This document shows, one piece after another, positions 8,653 through 16,620 of a DNA stretch of 64,000 bases. Where the stretch lies: positions 29,128 through 93,127 of the forward strand of contig JBAZMK010000004.1 of the NCBI GenBank assembly GCA_041649755.1. Reading direction: 5' to 3'. The stretch is from JAGVXH01 sp041649755. GTDB taxonomy: Archaea > Nanobdellota > Nanobdellia > Pacearchaeales > GW2011-AR1. The notes beneath the pieces are model-generated. The model did not search any database. It was not told the DNA's origin and was given only the letters and a program-made list of their open reading frames with translations. How positions within the stretch are numbered: position 1 is the stretch's first letter; each line of letters begins with the position of its first letter. The translations under genes were made by a program, and so were the position numbers.

Positions 8653-9139
8653 TTTCTTTTATCTCCTGTTTTTTTGTTTTTTGTTTAGTTGGTTTTTTTG
8701 AAATGCTGTTCTCTAATTCTTTCGTAATTATATAGGAGGGGATATTCACTACATTTCCATTAACTAAAACTCTCTTATGAACGATTAATTGTCTTGCTTC
8801 TTTCGGGGTGTTTGCAATTTTCTTCTTAAAAACGAAAGTTTGCAATCTTCTTTCAAGCAGATTCTCTTCTGTTAGGGCCAATACGTCCGAGATATTTGAA
8901 ACATTAAATCCCATTTTTTTCAGTTTTTCAAAGAATTTTTGTTGTTTTTCTACTTCCTCTCCGATTAATTTTTTTGCTCTTTTTCTAAATCTTGATATTG
9001 CTGACTTGGCTTTCCATATTTCTTTTTTATTTTTTAATCCATATCTTTTTACAATTTCATTTTCAAGATTTATTCTTTCAAGTTCGTATAGCTTTCTTGG
9101 TTTGCTGAATTTTTTCCTTTTTCTTTTTATATCGCCCAT
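8639..9139 (-). CDS. rps4: Ribosomal protein uS4
   Basis: This is 30S protein uS4 (166 aa), a primary 16S rRNA binder. The S4 RNA-binding domain is clear at RRLQTFVFKKKIA through ARQLIVHKRVLVNG. The C-terminal 25 residues are a Lys/Glu-rich tail. Its start codon overlaps the stop of uS13 by one base (TAATG), and it overlaps uS11 downstream. Confidence 0.96.
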   Translation of the reverse strand: MGDIKRKRKKFSKPRKLYELERINLENEIVKRYGLKNKKEIWKAKSAISRFRKRAKKLIGEEVEKQQKFFEKLKKMGFNVSNISDVLALTEENLLERRLQTFVFKKKIANTPKEARQLIVHKRVLVNGNVVNIPSYIITKELENSISKKPTKQKTKKQEIKENEEE

Positions 9140-9600
9140 TATTTCTTCTTCTTTACACCAACTGCCCCACTTTTTCTTCTGTTGGTTCTGAAGTGTGATT
9201 TAGTTCTTTGTCCTCTTACTGGCTGACCTAAATTATGTCTGTGCCCTTTATAAGAACGAATTTTTTTCAGCCTTTTGATGTCAAATTCATTTCTTAATTT
9301 GAGGTCAGCACCGGTTAAGTGTTTATCAAGACCATCATCAAAGTCTTTTTGGCGATTTTTTAAGAATTTTGGAATTCGGGGGGACTCCATAAACTTTTCT
9401 ATTTCCTCTACAGGGCTTTCACTTACTTTCGTATTTGGGTCTATTTTTAAGGTCTTACAAATTGAATTTGAAAATGACCACGAAATTCCTTTGATTTTTG
9501 TTAGTTCTGAAACTATTTTTTTCTCTCCTCGGAGGTCTTTTCCCAAGATTCTTACAAGGGTTTTTTCTTCTGTTTTTTGTGGGTTTTCTTTTGCTGTCAT
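9139..9600 (-). CDS. rps13: Ribosomal protein uS13
   Basis: This is 30S protein uS13 (153 aa), which contacts the 50S subunit and P-site tRNA. Conserved features are LVRILGKDLRGEKKI, a helix-two-turn-helix region, KKIRSYKGHRHNLGQPVRGQ and a basic tail. The start overlaps the end of the DUF655 gene by 4 bp. Confidence 0.97.
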   Translation of the reverse strand: MTAKENPQKTEEKTLVRILGKDLRGEKKIVSELTKIKGISWSFSNSICKTLKIDPNTKVSESPVEEIEKFMESPRIPKFLKNRQKDFDDGLDKHLTGADLKLRNEFDIKRLKKIRSYKGHRHNLGQPVRGQRTKSHFRTNRRKSGAVGVKKKK

Positions 9601-10133
9601 ATTATAAATAAATTCTGTCTTTGAATTTCTGTGAGTTCTTCGTATATCCTTTTGGTGATTGCTTTTTCAGGGTCAGGAATTCCATGAACTCTTGTTTTTA
9701 TATCTTCAAAGGAAGTAAATGGTTTTCCTTCCCTTTCCTTTAAGATTGCCTTCATGTGTTTTTTTCCAAAACCAGGTAATAGTTCAAACTGGTGGAGACG
9801 GGTATTTATAGCTTGTGCTTTGTTGAAAAAGCTTACATACTTTTCTTCACTTGTTTTAACGGCTTTTTCTATAAATTCTCTTAATTGTCCTTTTGCTGTT
9901 TCTGTTAGCTTTTCGCGTGGGCATCTTCCAAGGATATACTGAACTTTGTCTCGCTTTCCTTCTCCAATATAGGCCTCTTCACCTACCTCAAATTTCATTC
10001 CGTGTCGTGGAACCAATTGTAGTAGGGTGAATTTTTCAGAACCTATAGCCTGAGCCAAAGGCATCATTTTCTTGTCTAGAGGATATCCATAGGGTAGGAA
10101 ATCTAATATTATTGCTTTTTCTTCTTTTACCAT
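9597..10133 (-). CDS. DUF655 family predicted RNA-binding protein
   Basis: This 178-aa protein belongs to the archaeal DUF655 family (COG1491), typically encoded among translation genes. The N-terminal half (ILDFLPYGYPLD, QLVPRHGMKFEVGEEAYIG) is the part usually described as an OB/S1-like fold. The C-terminal half carries helix-hairpin-helix-like segments (LLPGFGKKHMKAILKERE and VHGIPDPEKAITKRI). Both suggest nucleic acid binding. Its location between rpoF and uS13 matches other archaea and supports a role linked to the ribosome or RNA polymerase. Confidence 0.88.
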   Translation of the reverse strand: MVKEEKAIILDFLPYGYPLDKKMMPLAQAIGSEKFTLLQLVPRHGMKFEVGEEAYIGEGKRDKVQYILGRCPREKLTETAKGQLREFIEKAVKTSEEKYVSFFNKAQAINTRLHQFELLPGFGKKHMKAILKEREGKPFTSFEDIKTRVHGIPDPEKAITKRIYEELTEIQRQNLFII

Positions 10134-10138
10134 TTTGC

Positions 10139-10441
10139 TTAATATTTTTTAACCACATTTAATATTTTTTCCATTTCTTCGCCGTCCAGCGAAATTTCTG
10201 GGAGAATTTTAGTTATTTCTGAGGAATCTATAGGTATAAACTCTATTATTTTTACAATGTGAGAGTCTTTTAATTTGATTAGGTCTAAACTTTTTAATTC
10301 TTCTTTTATTTTCATTGCATCTTCAAATTTTGTTTTATTAAACTTTTTAATGAAGTCTTTAATTTCTTTTGAGTTTTCTAAATCTTTGACCAGTTCTGTT
10401 ACTTCCGCCATTGTTAGAGGTTTTTCTTCTTTTATTACCAT
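10139..10441 (-). CDS. rpoF: RNA polymerase subunit F (Rpb4 homologue)
   Basis: This 100-aa protein resembles archaeal RpoF/Rpb4, which with subunit E (Rpb7) forms the stalk of RNA polymerase. The N-terminal KPLTMAEVTELVKDLENS and the C-terminal helical HRDC-like region, where acidic segments around SSEITKILPE lead to EMEKILNVVKKY, fit the family. Its position between eL21 and DUF655 is the conserved archaeal arrangement and strengthens the call. Its start overlaps the eL21 stop by one base. Confidence 0.87.
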   Translation of the reverse strand: MVIKEEKPLTMAEVTELVKDLENSKEIKDFIKKFNKTKFEDAMKIKEELKSLDLIKLKDSHIVKIIEFIPIDSSEITKILPEISLDGEEMEKILNVVKKY

Positions 10442-10689
10442 TATATTTTTTTTATGTGGATTGGGTGGACTATCAAGATTTTTTCCTTATTCCCATCTTT
10501 TATTTTAATTAATTTAGAATTTCCTCTGCTTCCTAGGACTACCCCACTTCTTCCTTGGACCCTTTTTGGTAGGGAGTGGTTTACACTTTTGTCTATTGAA
10601 ATTGCTACCCTGGTTCCGTCGTCTATTTTTTTAAAGTAACTACTAAGTTTTAGCTTTCCTTTTTCTCTTATCTTTTTACCTTTTACCAT
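10441..10689 (-). CDS. rpl21e: Ribosomal protein eL21
   Basis: This is 50S protein eL21 (82 aa), somewhat shorter than usual. Recognition rests on RVAISIDKSVNHSLPKRVQGRSGVVLG and the C-terminal HPIHIKKI. It is the first gene of the minus-strand ribosomal/RNAP operon. The open frame begins with MVKGKKIREKGK, typical of archaeal members. Confidence 0.94.
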   Translation of the reverse strand: MVKGKKIREKGKLKLSSYFKKIDDGTRVAISIDKSVNHSLPKRVQGRSGVVLGSRGNSKLIKIKDGNKEKILIVHPIHIKKI

Positions 10690-10775
10690 TTTTAATGAAG
10701 ACAGATATCTTTCGCTGTCGCCAACTCGGACAAATTTATCCTTCTTTTACAAGAAAAAGTTCATTTAAAAATGTT
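10690..10775 (-). promoter_or_regulatory. Promoter and leader of the ribosomal operon
   Basis: On the minus strand a TATA-like TTTTTAAAT lies at about 10763-10771, which predicts initiation near 10740 and a leader of about 50 nt before eL21. The leader contains GACAG and CTGTC separated by about ten bases, which could form a short hairpin. This is the only clear promoter upstream of the S13/S4/S11 cluster. Confidence 0.45.
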
Positions 10776-10814
10776 TTTACAGCCAGATTTTAGACCTTAT
10801 TTAGGTTTTTGGGT

Positions 10815-12524
10815 TTATTTAATTTTTTTAGCTAAATCGTAGGTTTTAACATAATTTTCTATAAGTTCTGACCAAGAGAATTCTTTTGCTAAATTTTGGG
10901 TTTTTCTCTTCATTTGTATTATTATTTCCCTGGGGGTTTTACAAAAATTGTAGAGCTCTTTTGTCATTTCTTCTATTATTTGTTCTTCTGTTTTATCTTT
11001 TCTCTTTAAGACTGTGACTGCATTTTCTCTGCATTCTTCTTCTCCATATTTTTTTAGAAGATAATCTCCGAATCCGCTTTCGTTGCTCGCTATTGTAGGT
11101 ACTCTGCAGGTTATAGATTCTAAGGGGGTGTAACCCCAAGGCTCATAAAATGATGGAAAGATCCCCAAATCAAATCCACTTGTGAACCCATAGTAATTTT
11201 GTTGTGTTAGTTCGTCTTTTTCTTCAATATAGTTAGGATGAAATAAAACTTTAACCTGGTTTTCTTCTTTATTATCCAATCCTTCTAAGTAAAAATTTCT
11301 TATTATCTCGTTTGATTCAAAGTAGCTGGTCGAAACTTTTGGGTTTCCTTCTTCTTTTATTAATTTTACTTCTGAGAAAATTTCCCTCAGCTTGTTGCAA
11401 TCTTCGTAAGGGTTAAATAAAAATTCTATGAATGGCTCTAAGATATCTTCTTTTTTGATTACCTCTTCTTTTATATTCTTAATTTTAGATAAATTTCTGA
11501 GAATGTTTTCGTTCTTATTTGTAGAATTTATTGGGATAAGGAAGAAACAGATAATATTTATCCGACTTTTTTCTTCAATGAGTTTTTTGTTTAATCTTCC
11601 AAGAGCTTTTATAAGAATATCTATTCCTTTCCCATGAAATTCGTACCTTCCTGAGATAAAGAATAAAAAGGTTTTTTCAAAATTAATATAATAATATGGT
11701 GAAAACGAACTCATTATTATCTCTTTTATTCTTTTTCGACTTTTTTTTGGGGAACTTTCTCCTATTAAAGGTAGGTTTAATCCATTGAGCACTATTACTT
11801 CAGGTTTTCTTTTAAAAATTGTTTCGGCAGATTTAGCCAAGGTGTCGCTTACTGTTGTGAAGATATCACAATTTATAACTGCTTGTTTTTCTATTCCGTG
11901 TTTGTCTAAAACATTTCTTTGTTTTGCTTCTTCTTCGATATCTTCAACATCTCCAATTCTTTTTCCGATTCCTGCCAGGGCTCTTTCAATAACTGTTGCG
12001 TGAATAGTAAAGACTTTAGATATTCTTGTCGGTGTTTTTTTTAGATAGAGAATTCCAGTTCCTGAAAGCCATTCGTGGAAGTGTGCTATGAAATGTGTGT
12101 GGTCTTTTTGATAAACCTTTTCCAGAAAGATTCCTACTGCGTAACCCCATATAACAGGTTCTTCAAACCAAAAGTCTGAGTAAAGAGAGTCTACAGCATA
12201 ATCCTCCCAGAGTTTTTTCTTTATATCGTTTTTAAATTGCATAAATTCGGCGGAGTCAATCAAAATTGTTTCTGTATTATTCGTCTTCCAAATTCCATAA
12301 AAGCAAAAGATTTTTTTATTTTTTAATTCTTCAAATATTTCTTTAAATTCATTTGGGGTTTCTCTTCCCTCAAACTCGGGATTTTCTTTATTTCTGAAAT
12401 AGGGTCCGATGAAAATATATCTTTTGAATTTTTCTTTTATGTAATTTGTTTTAGAATTGATTACAGTATAAATTCCTCCGACCTTATTACAAACTTCCCA
12501 AGAAATTTCAAAAAGTTTATCCAT
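10815..12524 (-). CDS. Glycogen synthase, GT3 (eukaryote-like) family
   Basis: This 569-aa enzyme looks like a GT3 glycogen synthase, which extends alpha-1,4-glucan from a nucleotide sugar. The N-terminus EISWEVCNKVGGIYTVI is diagnostic, followed by AHFHEWLSGTGILYL, TIHATVIERAL and a C-terminal GT-B signature FPSFYEPWGYTPLESI containing the conserved Glu pair. It is shorter than eukaryotic GT3 enzymes because it lacks their regulatory phosphorylation tails. It follows the MinD-like gene with a single-base gap and belongs to a minus-strand run of sugar genes (GT4/5-like, GH57). Confidence 0.9.
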   Translation of the reverse strand: MDKLFEISWEVCNKVGGIYTVINSKTNYIKEKFKRYIFIGPYFRNKENPEFEGRETPNEFKEIFEELKNKKIFCFYGIWKTNNTETILIDSAEFMQFKNDIKKKLWEDYAVDSLYSDFWFEEPVIWGYAVGIFLEKVYQKDHTHFIAHFHEWLSGTGILYLKKTPTRISKVFTIHATVIERALAGIGKRIGDVEDIEEEAKQRNVLDKHGIEKQAVINCDIFTTVSDTLAKSAETIFKRKPEVIVLNGLNLPLIGESSPKKSRKRIKEIIMSSFSPYYYINFEKTFLFFISGRYEFHGKGIDILIKALGRLNKKLIEEKSRINIICFFLIPINSTNKNENILRNLSKIKNIKEEVIKKEDILEPFIEFLFNPYEDCNKLREIFSEVKLIKEEGNPKVSTSYFESNEIIRNFYLEGLDNKEENQVKVLFHPNYIEEKDELTQQNYYGFTSGFDLGIFPSFYEPWGYTPLESITCRVPTIASNESGFGDYLLKKYGEEECRENAVTVLKRKDKTEEQIIEEMTKELYNFCKTPREIIIQMKRKTQNLAKEFSWSELIENYVKTYDLAKKIK

Positions 12525-12525
12525 T

Positions 12526-13272
12526 CTAAGAAAGACCTATTTTTTTAAGTTCGTTTGATAATTTTTTTATTTCTTCTTCATCTCCGATAATCTCTTTAGC
12601 AATTCTTAAGTAGTTTTTAGAATTCTTATTCCTTGGATACTGGTTTATAATAGAATTAAATTTGGAAACTGAAATCATTATTTTATGGTCATCATTTATT
12701 TCTGAGATTACTGGGAGACTCGTCGTTCTTTCAATATCTTTTGAAGTTAGCTCATAACTTTTTTTACGTTTCTTGTTTACAATTATTCCGATTATTGGCA
12801 ATTTTTTCTGTTTAACTAATTCTGCTGCTCTTAGTGTTGTTGTCAAGGTGGGATAGTCTGGAGTGGTAATAAATATCATTTCGTCTGCGACCATTAGAAC
12901 ACCTAATATTTCTTCACTATAACTTGGTCCGGAATCTACAATGACATAATCATATTTTTCTTTTACATAATCGATTATTTTTTTGAATTTCTCCAAGTCC
13001 GCGTCTTTATAAAAATTACAGGGCATTACATTTAATCCTGATTTATGCTCATAGATTGCATCTTCAGGTAAAATGTTGTTCCTTATGGCTTCTCTGAGAG
13101 TAATGTCAGGGTTTAGCAATCCCAAATAAATATGGAGGGTAGGGGATAAAAAATTAGCATCAACGACCAAAACTTTTTTATTTAATTTTGAAAGGGCTGC
13201 TCCTATGTTTATTACGGAAATGGTTTTTCCAACGCCCCCTTTAAAGGATATAATCCCTATTATTTTTGTCAT
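12526..13272 (-). CDS. MinD/ParA-like P-loop ATPase (first copy)
   Basis: This 248-aa protein has the deviant Walker A KGGVGKT at residues about 10-17, the Switch I-like DANFLSPTLHIYLGL segment and the Walker B-like YDYVIVDSGPSYSEE. It belongs to the MinD/ParA/SIMIBI class, whose members position proteins or regulate other complexes. No C-terminal amphipathic membrane-targeting helix is obvious. Its start overlaps the upstream DUF5752-like gene by 32 bp. A second, 268-aa paralogue lies at 22191-22997, also beside a glycogen gene. Its role here is not known. Confidence 0.88.
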   Translation of the reverse strand: MTKIIGIISFKGGVGKTISVINIGAALSKLNKKVLVVDANFLSPTLHIYLGLLNPDITLREAIRNNILPEDAIYEHKSGLNVMPCNFYKDADLEKFKKIIDYVKEKYDYVIVDSGPSYSEEILGVLMVADEMIFITTPDYPTLTTTLRAAELVKQKKLPIIGIIVNKKRKKSYELTSKDIERTTSLPVISEINDDHKIMISVSKFNSIINQYPRNKNSKNYLRIAKEIIGDEEEIKKLSNELKKIGLS

Positions 13273-13639
13273 TATTATTTTTTAATAATTTAAGAATCTT
13301 AATCTTTTTCTTTGGAGGGTTTATTTTTTTTGATTCCTCTTTTCGGAGAATTTTTTCGAGTTTTCTTTTTTTTTTAATTTCTTTTCTTAAAGCTTTTTCT
13401 AAGGTTGCCTTTATTTGTTTTATTCTCTTTTTTTTAGCGAGATTTTTTGCCAATTCTCCTTCTAAATATACATCTCTAATCCAGTTGCTGAAGTCGTTTT
13501 TATCTTTTGTTACGTGGTGTTCGAAAACCCAAGAGGGCATATCATTAAGAACTTCTGTCAATTCTACGACATTTTTTATGACTTTTCCATCTGCTAGAAA
13601 GAAATAGTTTTCCGGTTTTGTGTCTTTGTCTATATTCAT
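13241..13639 (-). CDS. DUF5752-like protein with Lys-rich tail
   Basis: This 132-aa protein shares its first 65 residues with the next gene upstream (13655-13858): both have a YFxLxDGxxIK start, an EL-x-VL segment, an HHV motif and a KNDFxxWI-x-DV block. That pattern resembles the family I know as DUF5752, found in archaea beside glycosyl hydrolases and transferases; this assignment is from memory. The second half is almost entirely Lys, Arg, Leu and Ile, suggesting a basic helix or coiled coil. The end overlaps the MinD-like gene, so both are likely co-translated. Confidence 0.7.
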   Translation of the reverse strand: MNIDKDTKPENYFFLADGKVIKNVVELTEVLNDMPSWVFEHHVTKDKNDFSNWIRDVYLEGELAKNLAKKKRIKQIKATLEKALRKEIKKKRKLEKILRKEESKKINPPKKKIKILKLLKNNNDKNNRDYIL

Positions 13640-13654
13640 TTTTCACTTCTTTGA

Positions 13655-13858
13655 TTAGTCGAAATTTCTTATTAAATCTATTCTGCAAACATCTGCGATC
13701 CACCTTATAAAGTCATTTTTCTCAGAGTTTACATGATGTTTATAGACTTCGTCACTCATTGTTCTTAATACATCAAGTAATTCTGGGAGACTTTTAATAG
13801 TCCTTCCGTCATGCAAATGAAAATAAAACTCTGGGCTTACTTCTTTGTCTATATTCAT
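13655..13858 (-). CDS. DUF5752-like small protein
   Basis: This 67-aa protein is a short paralogue of the adjacent 132-aa protein and consists only of the shared domain (DGRTIKSLPELLDVLRTM, HHVNSEKNDFIRWIADV). An AGGAGGTGA Shine-Dalgarno sequence precedes its start, and a TATA-like CTTATAAATA lies near 13885-13895, so it probably begins a transcript running through the MinD-like and glycogen synthase genes. The function is unknown; tandem duplication is the likely origin of the pair. Confidence 0.72.
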   Translation of the reverse strand: MNIDKEVSPEFYFHLHDGRTIKSLPELLDVLRTMSDEVYKHHVNSEKNDFIRWIADVCRIDLIRNFD

Positions 13859-13903
13859 TTTTCACCTCCTTATATTTATAGTTATATTTATTTATAAGCT
13901 TTT
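13859..13903 (-). promoter_or_regulatory. Promoter with strong Shine-Dalgarno
   Basis: Read on the minus strand, TTATAAATAAATATAAC is followed by a perfect AAGGAGGTGA four bases before the ATG at 13858. It is one of the few canonical Shine-Dalgarno sites in the window. Confidence 0.5.
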
Positions 13904-15079
13904 TCAATCAACTCGAGTTTCTAAATCCTCTAAGATATTCATGAAACTTATGAATGAGTCATATGGGCTTTCATATGGGCTAAAGTATTTATGGACATCT
14001 CCATCATTGAACCATTTGGTACACATATAATAAAAATGATCTGACGTAGTTAATTTTCTCCATTTTTCAATAAGGTCTTTTCTTTTTGAGGCGAAAACTT
14101 TTTCTCTTAAGTCATATAATTTTTTTGAAGCAGAATCTTGCATTGGATTCCCTAGCCAGGCAGTTAAATTCCTTTCTATGTCTGCCCAAGAGATAAAATG
14201 GGGAGCGTCTATTTCTCCTACAGGTTCATATTCTTTTACTAATTCTGAAGGGGTTTTGAAAGAGTTGTCCCGATTTTTTAAGATCTCTTCAGGTAGTTTT
14301 TCAAAGAAAGAGAATATTCCTGTGTCTTCCCACTGGTGCTCTCCGAATGTTTCGTAATCCATAAATAGATTTATATTTGTTCCATTTCCATTAATTGATG
14401 AGACCCATTGAGAGAATTTTTCTGCGGTGAGAGGCCATTCATTCCATTCACGACTTGAAAATCTGAATGCAATGTCATCACTAAGTCTATAATTTTTTAA
14501 GAGTAATTTTATTTTTTTTGTGTTTGTTGGTTTGTATATGAAGTTTGGGCTTCTCCATTGTAAGAGGTGGTCTGCACCTTCAGCTATAATTCCTTTATAA
14601 CCTTGTTCTTCTATGAATTTTGCGATCTCGTTGTTATAAATTAACTCTGTATTTCTGAAAACTTTTGGGAGATATCCAAATATTTCTTTTATTTTTTCTT
14701 TGTGAAGTTTAATTTGTTCTAAGAATTCTTCTTTTGAATATAAAAATGAAAGTGAGTGATAATATGTTTCTGAAAGTATTTCGACTCTCCCTGTTTTGAC
14801 GGCTTCTTTGAAAAGTTCTAATGTTTCTGGAGAATATTTTTCAAGTTGTTCGAGAACCACGCCCGAAAAAGAAAAACAACATTTAAATTCGGGATGTTTA
14901 TTCAAAAGATTTATAATTAATCTGGTTGCTGGCTTGTAGCACTTTTCAGCAACTTTTAACAGAATTTGTTTATTTTTCTCTTCGTCAAAGTAATCTTCTT
15001 TTTTCCCTATGTCGAAGATCCTGTAATGTTTCATTCTATGTGGTTGGTGAACCTGAAAATAAAAACATACGCCCGCCAT
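13904..15079 (-). CDS. GH57 alpha-amylase-like glycoside hydrolase
   Basis: This 391-aa enzyme belongs to glycoside hydrolase family 57, retaining enzymes acting on alpha-glucans (amylase, glucanotransferase or branching activity). Motif 1 HQPHR is at residues 11-15; the nucleophile is E145 in FRNTELIYNN; the acid/base is D241 in FMDYETFGEH. It is near the length of short archaeal GH57 amylase-like proteins and lacks the long C-terminal domain of many branching enzymes. It is adjacent to the GT4/5-like gene (1-base gap), a pair frequently found together in glycogen loci. The exact specificity cannot be read from the sequence. Confidence 0.9.
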   Translation of the reverse strand: MAGVCFYFQVHQPHRMKHYRIFDIGKKEDYFDEEKNKQILLKVAEKCYKPATRLIINLLNKHPEFKCCFSFSGVVLEQLEKYSPETLELFKEAVKTGRVEILSETYYHSLSFLYSKEEFLEQIKLHKEKIKEIFGYLPKVFRNTELIYNNEIAKFIEEQGYKGIIAEGADHLLQWRSPNFIYKPTNTKKIKLLLKNYRLSDDIAFRFSSREWNEWPLTAEKFSQWVSSINGNGTNINLFMDYETFGEHQWEDTGIFSFFEKLPEEILKNRDNSFKTPSELVKEYEPVGEIDAPHFISWADIERNLTAWLGNPMQDSASKKLYDLREKVFASKRKDLIEKWRKLTTSDHFYYMCTKWFNDGDVHKYFSPYESPYDSFISFMNILEDLETRVD

Positions 15080-15080
15080 T

Positions 15081-16274
15081 TTATCCTTTTAATCTGGAAT
15101 ATACGTCTATACACTTTTCGGCTACTTCATCCCAATTAAATTTCTTTACCTCATTTAAACCATTTTGTTTTAGTGATTGCGAAAGTTCTTTATATTTTAA
15201 AACTGCAATAATTTTGTTTGCCATTTCTTCTACATCCCAAAAGTCTGTTTTTAGTGCGTGGGTAACCACTTCCGAAACGCCGGATTGTTTTGAAATTAAA
15301 CAAGGTGTTCCATTTGTCATTGCTTCAAGAGGGGTTATTCCAAATGGCTCTGAAATTGATGGCATAACATAAACATCTGAAAGCTTGTAGGCTTTTTCTA
15401 TATCCTCTCCTCTTAAAAAACCCGTAAATAGATATTTGTCTAAAATCCCCAATTCTCCCGCCTTGTCTACCATAAATTTTTTCATATCACCATCCCCTGC
15501 AATAACAAATTTTACATTTTTAATATATTCTGCAACTATTTTTGACATATAAATGAAATAATCTGGTCCTTTTTGGATAGTTATTCTTCCTAAAAATAAA
15601 ACAATTTTATTTTTATCTTTTAGGGGGAAATCATATTTTTTATTAGAGAAATTTTCAACAGCATTATGTATTACAACAATCTTTTCAGAGTCTATCCCGT
15701 AAAATTTTATTATCTTATCTTTTGTGAAGTTGCTTACTGCGATTATTAAATCTGCTTTTTCCATACCTCTTTTTTCAACTTCATATACAAAAGTGTTTAC
15801 TCCATTTCCCCCAGTTCTATCGAATTCTGTTGCGTGAACATGAATGACGAGAGGTTTACCTGAGATCTCTTTTGCAATTATCCCTGCTTCATAAGTTAGC
15901 CAATCGTGTGCGTGAATCAAGTCAAATTCTTCTGATTTTGCAATATCTTCGGCTTCTGAAGCATAGCGCATAACTTCTTCGTAAAGAGAATTAGAATGAA
16001 TTTTATCTTTTTTTATCTTTTTTAAATCTTCGTTATAAATTTTAGAGGTTGTGTAGGGTTTTAAAAGATAATTTAATTTTTTAATTTTCACATTTTTAAA
16101 ATTATGGTTATTTACTATTTTTGCGAAATCGCATTCATAAGGAAAAGGGAGGACGAGAGAGAGCCCAATATTTTTTTTAGAGAGGGATTTGACTAACCCA
16201 TAACAAGCTGTTCCTAGTCCTCCAGAATTAAATGGGGGGAATTCCCAACCGAACATTAGTATCCTCATTTTCAT
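15081..16274 (-). CDS. GT-B glycosyltransferase (GT4/GT5-like, putative glycogen synthase)
   Basis: This 397-aa GT-B enzyme starts with RILMFGWEFPPFNSGGLG, the sugar-nucleotide loop seen in starch/glycogen synthases and related GT4 enzymes. It also has IHAHDWLTYEAG and the C-terminal E-x7-E signature within SEPFGITPLEAM. Its neighbour is a GH57 enzyme, so a role in alpha-glucan synthesis is likely, possibly alongside the GT3 synthase. Two ATGs two codons apart (16274 and 16268) are possible starts. Alternatively it could glycosylate surface lipids or proteins. Confidence 0.88.
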   Translation of the reverse strand: MKMRILMFGWEFPPFNSGGLGTACYGLVKSLSKKNIGLSLVLPFPYECDFAKIVNNHNFKNVKIKKLNYLLKPYTTSKIYNEDLKKIKKDKIHSNSLYEEVMRYASEAEDIAKSEEFDLIHAHDWLTYEAGIIAKEISGKPLVIHVHATEFDRTGGNGVNTFVYEVEKRGMEKADLIIAVSNFTKDKIIKFYGIDSEKIVVIHNAVENFSNKKYDFPLKDKNKIVLFLGRITIQKGPDYFIYMSKIVAEYIKNVKFVIAGDGDMKKFMVDKAGELGILDKYLFTGFLRGEDIEKAYKLSDVYVMPSISEPFGITPLEAMTNGTPCLISKQSGVSEVVTHALKTDFWDVEEMANKIIAVLKYKELSQSLKQNGLNEVKKFNWDEVAEKCIDVYSRLKG

Positions 16275-16413
16275 TATTCAGAGAGACTTCCTCTTTAAAA
16301 ACATTTCTCAATAGTTGATTTTTGCGATATAAGGTATCTTTTATGGTATCTCTTAAAGTACTTTTCTACGTACTAAAGGGAATCTTTAAATACTCTAAAT
16401 TCTCTTAAGAAAG
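16275..16413. promoter_or_regulatory. Divergent promoter region with repeated GGTATC and AGTAC motifs
   Basis: The region separates the GT4/5-like gene (minus) from the winged-helix gene (plus). CTTTAAATA at 16384-16392 is the plus-strand TATA box and is spaced for leaderless initiation at the ATG at 16414. A minus-strand TTTTTAAAG lies near 16298. Between them are two GGTATC copies and an inverted AGTAC...GTACT pair near 16357-16374, which could be operators, perhaps for the winged-helix protein itself. Confidence 0.4.
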
Positions 16414-16620
16414 ATGAATTCTGGAGGGAAAGAAGATAAACTAAAGAAGGAAATTCTTTCTGTTTTGAAGAAGGAGTCTCAGCCAGTTTCTACCAAAGAT
16501 ATTGCAGAAAAGTTGTCCAAACCATGGCATTCTATACAAATGAGGTGTTTAATGCTTCAGATTCAAGGAAAAGTAAACGGATTTAGGGTGGGGAGAGTGA
16601 ATTTATGGCAGGCCATTTGA
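16414..16620 (+). CDS. Small winged-helix DNA-binding protein
   Basis: This 68-aa protein looks like a winged helix-turn-helix domain: a first helix KLKKEILSVLKKE, then VSTKDIAEKLSKPWHSIQMRCLMLQ as the turn and recognition helix, and a basic wing GKVNGFRVGRVNLWQ. It has no effector domain. Its last 16 bases overlap the start of the large surface protein gene, so it is probably co-transcribed with it and may regulate this locus. Confidence 0.7.
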   Translation: MNSGGKEDKLKKEILSVLKKESQPVSTKDIAEKLSKPWHSIQMRCLMLQIQGKVNGFRVGRVNLWQAI

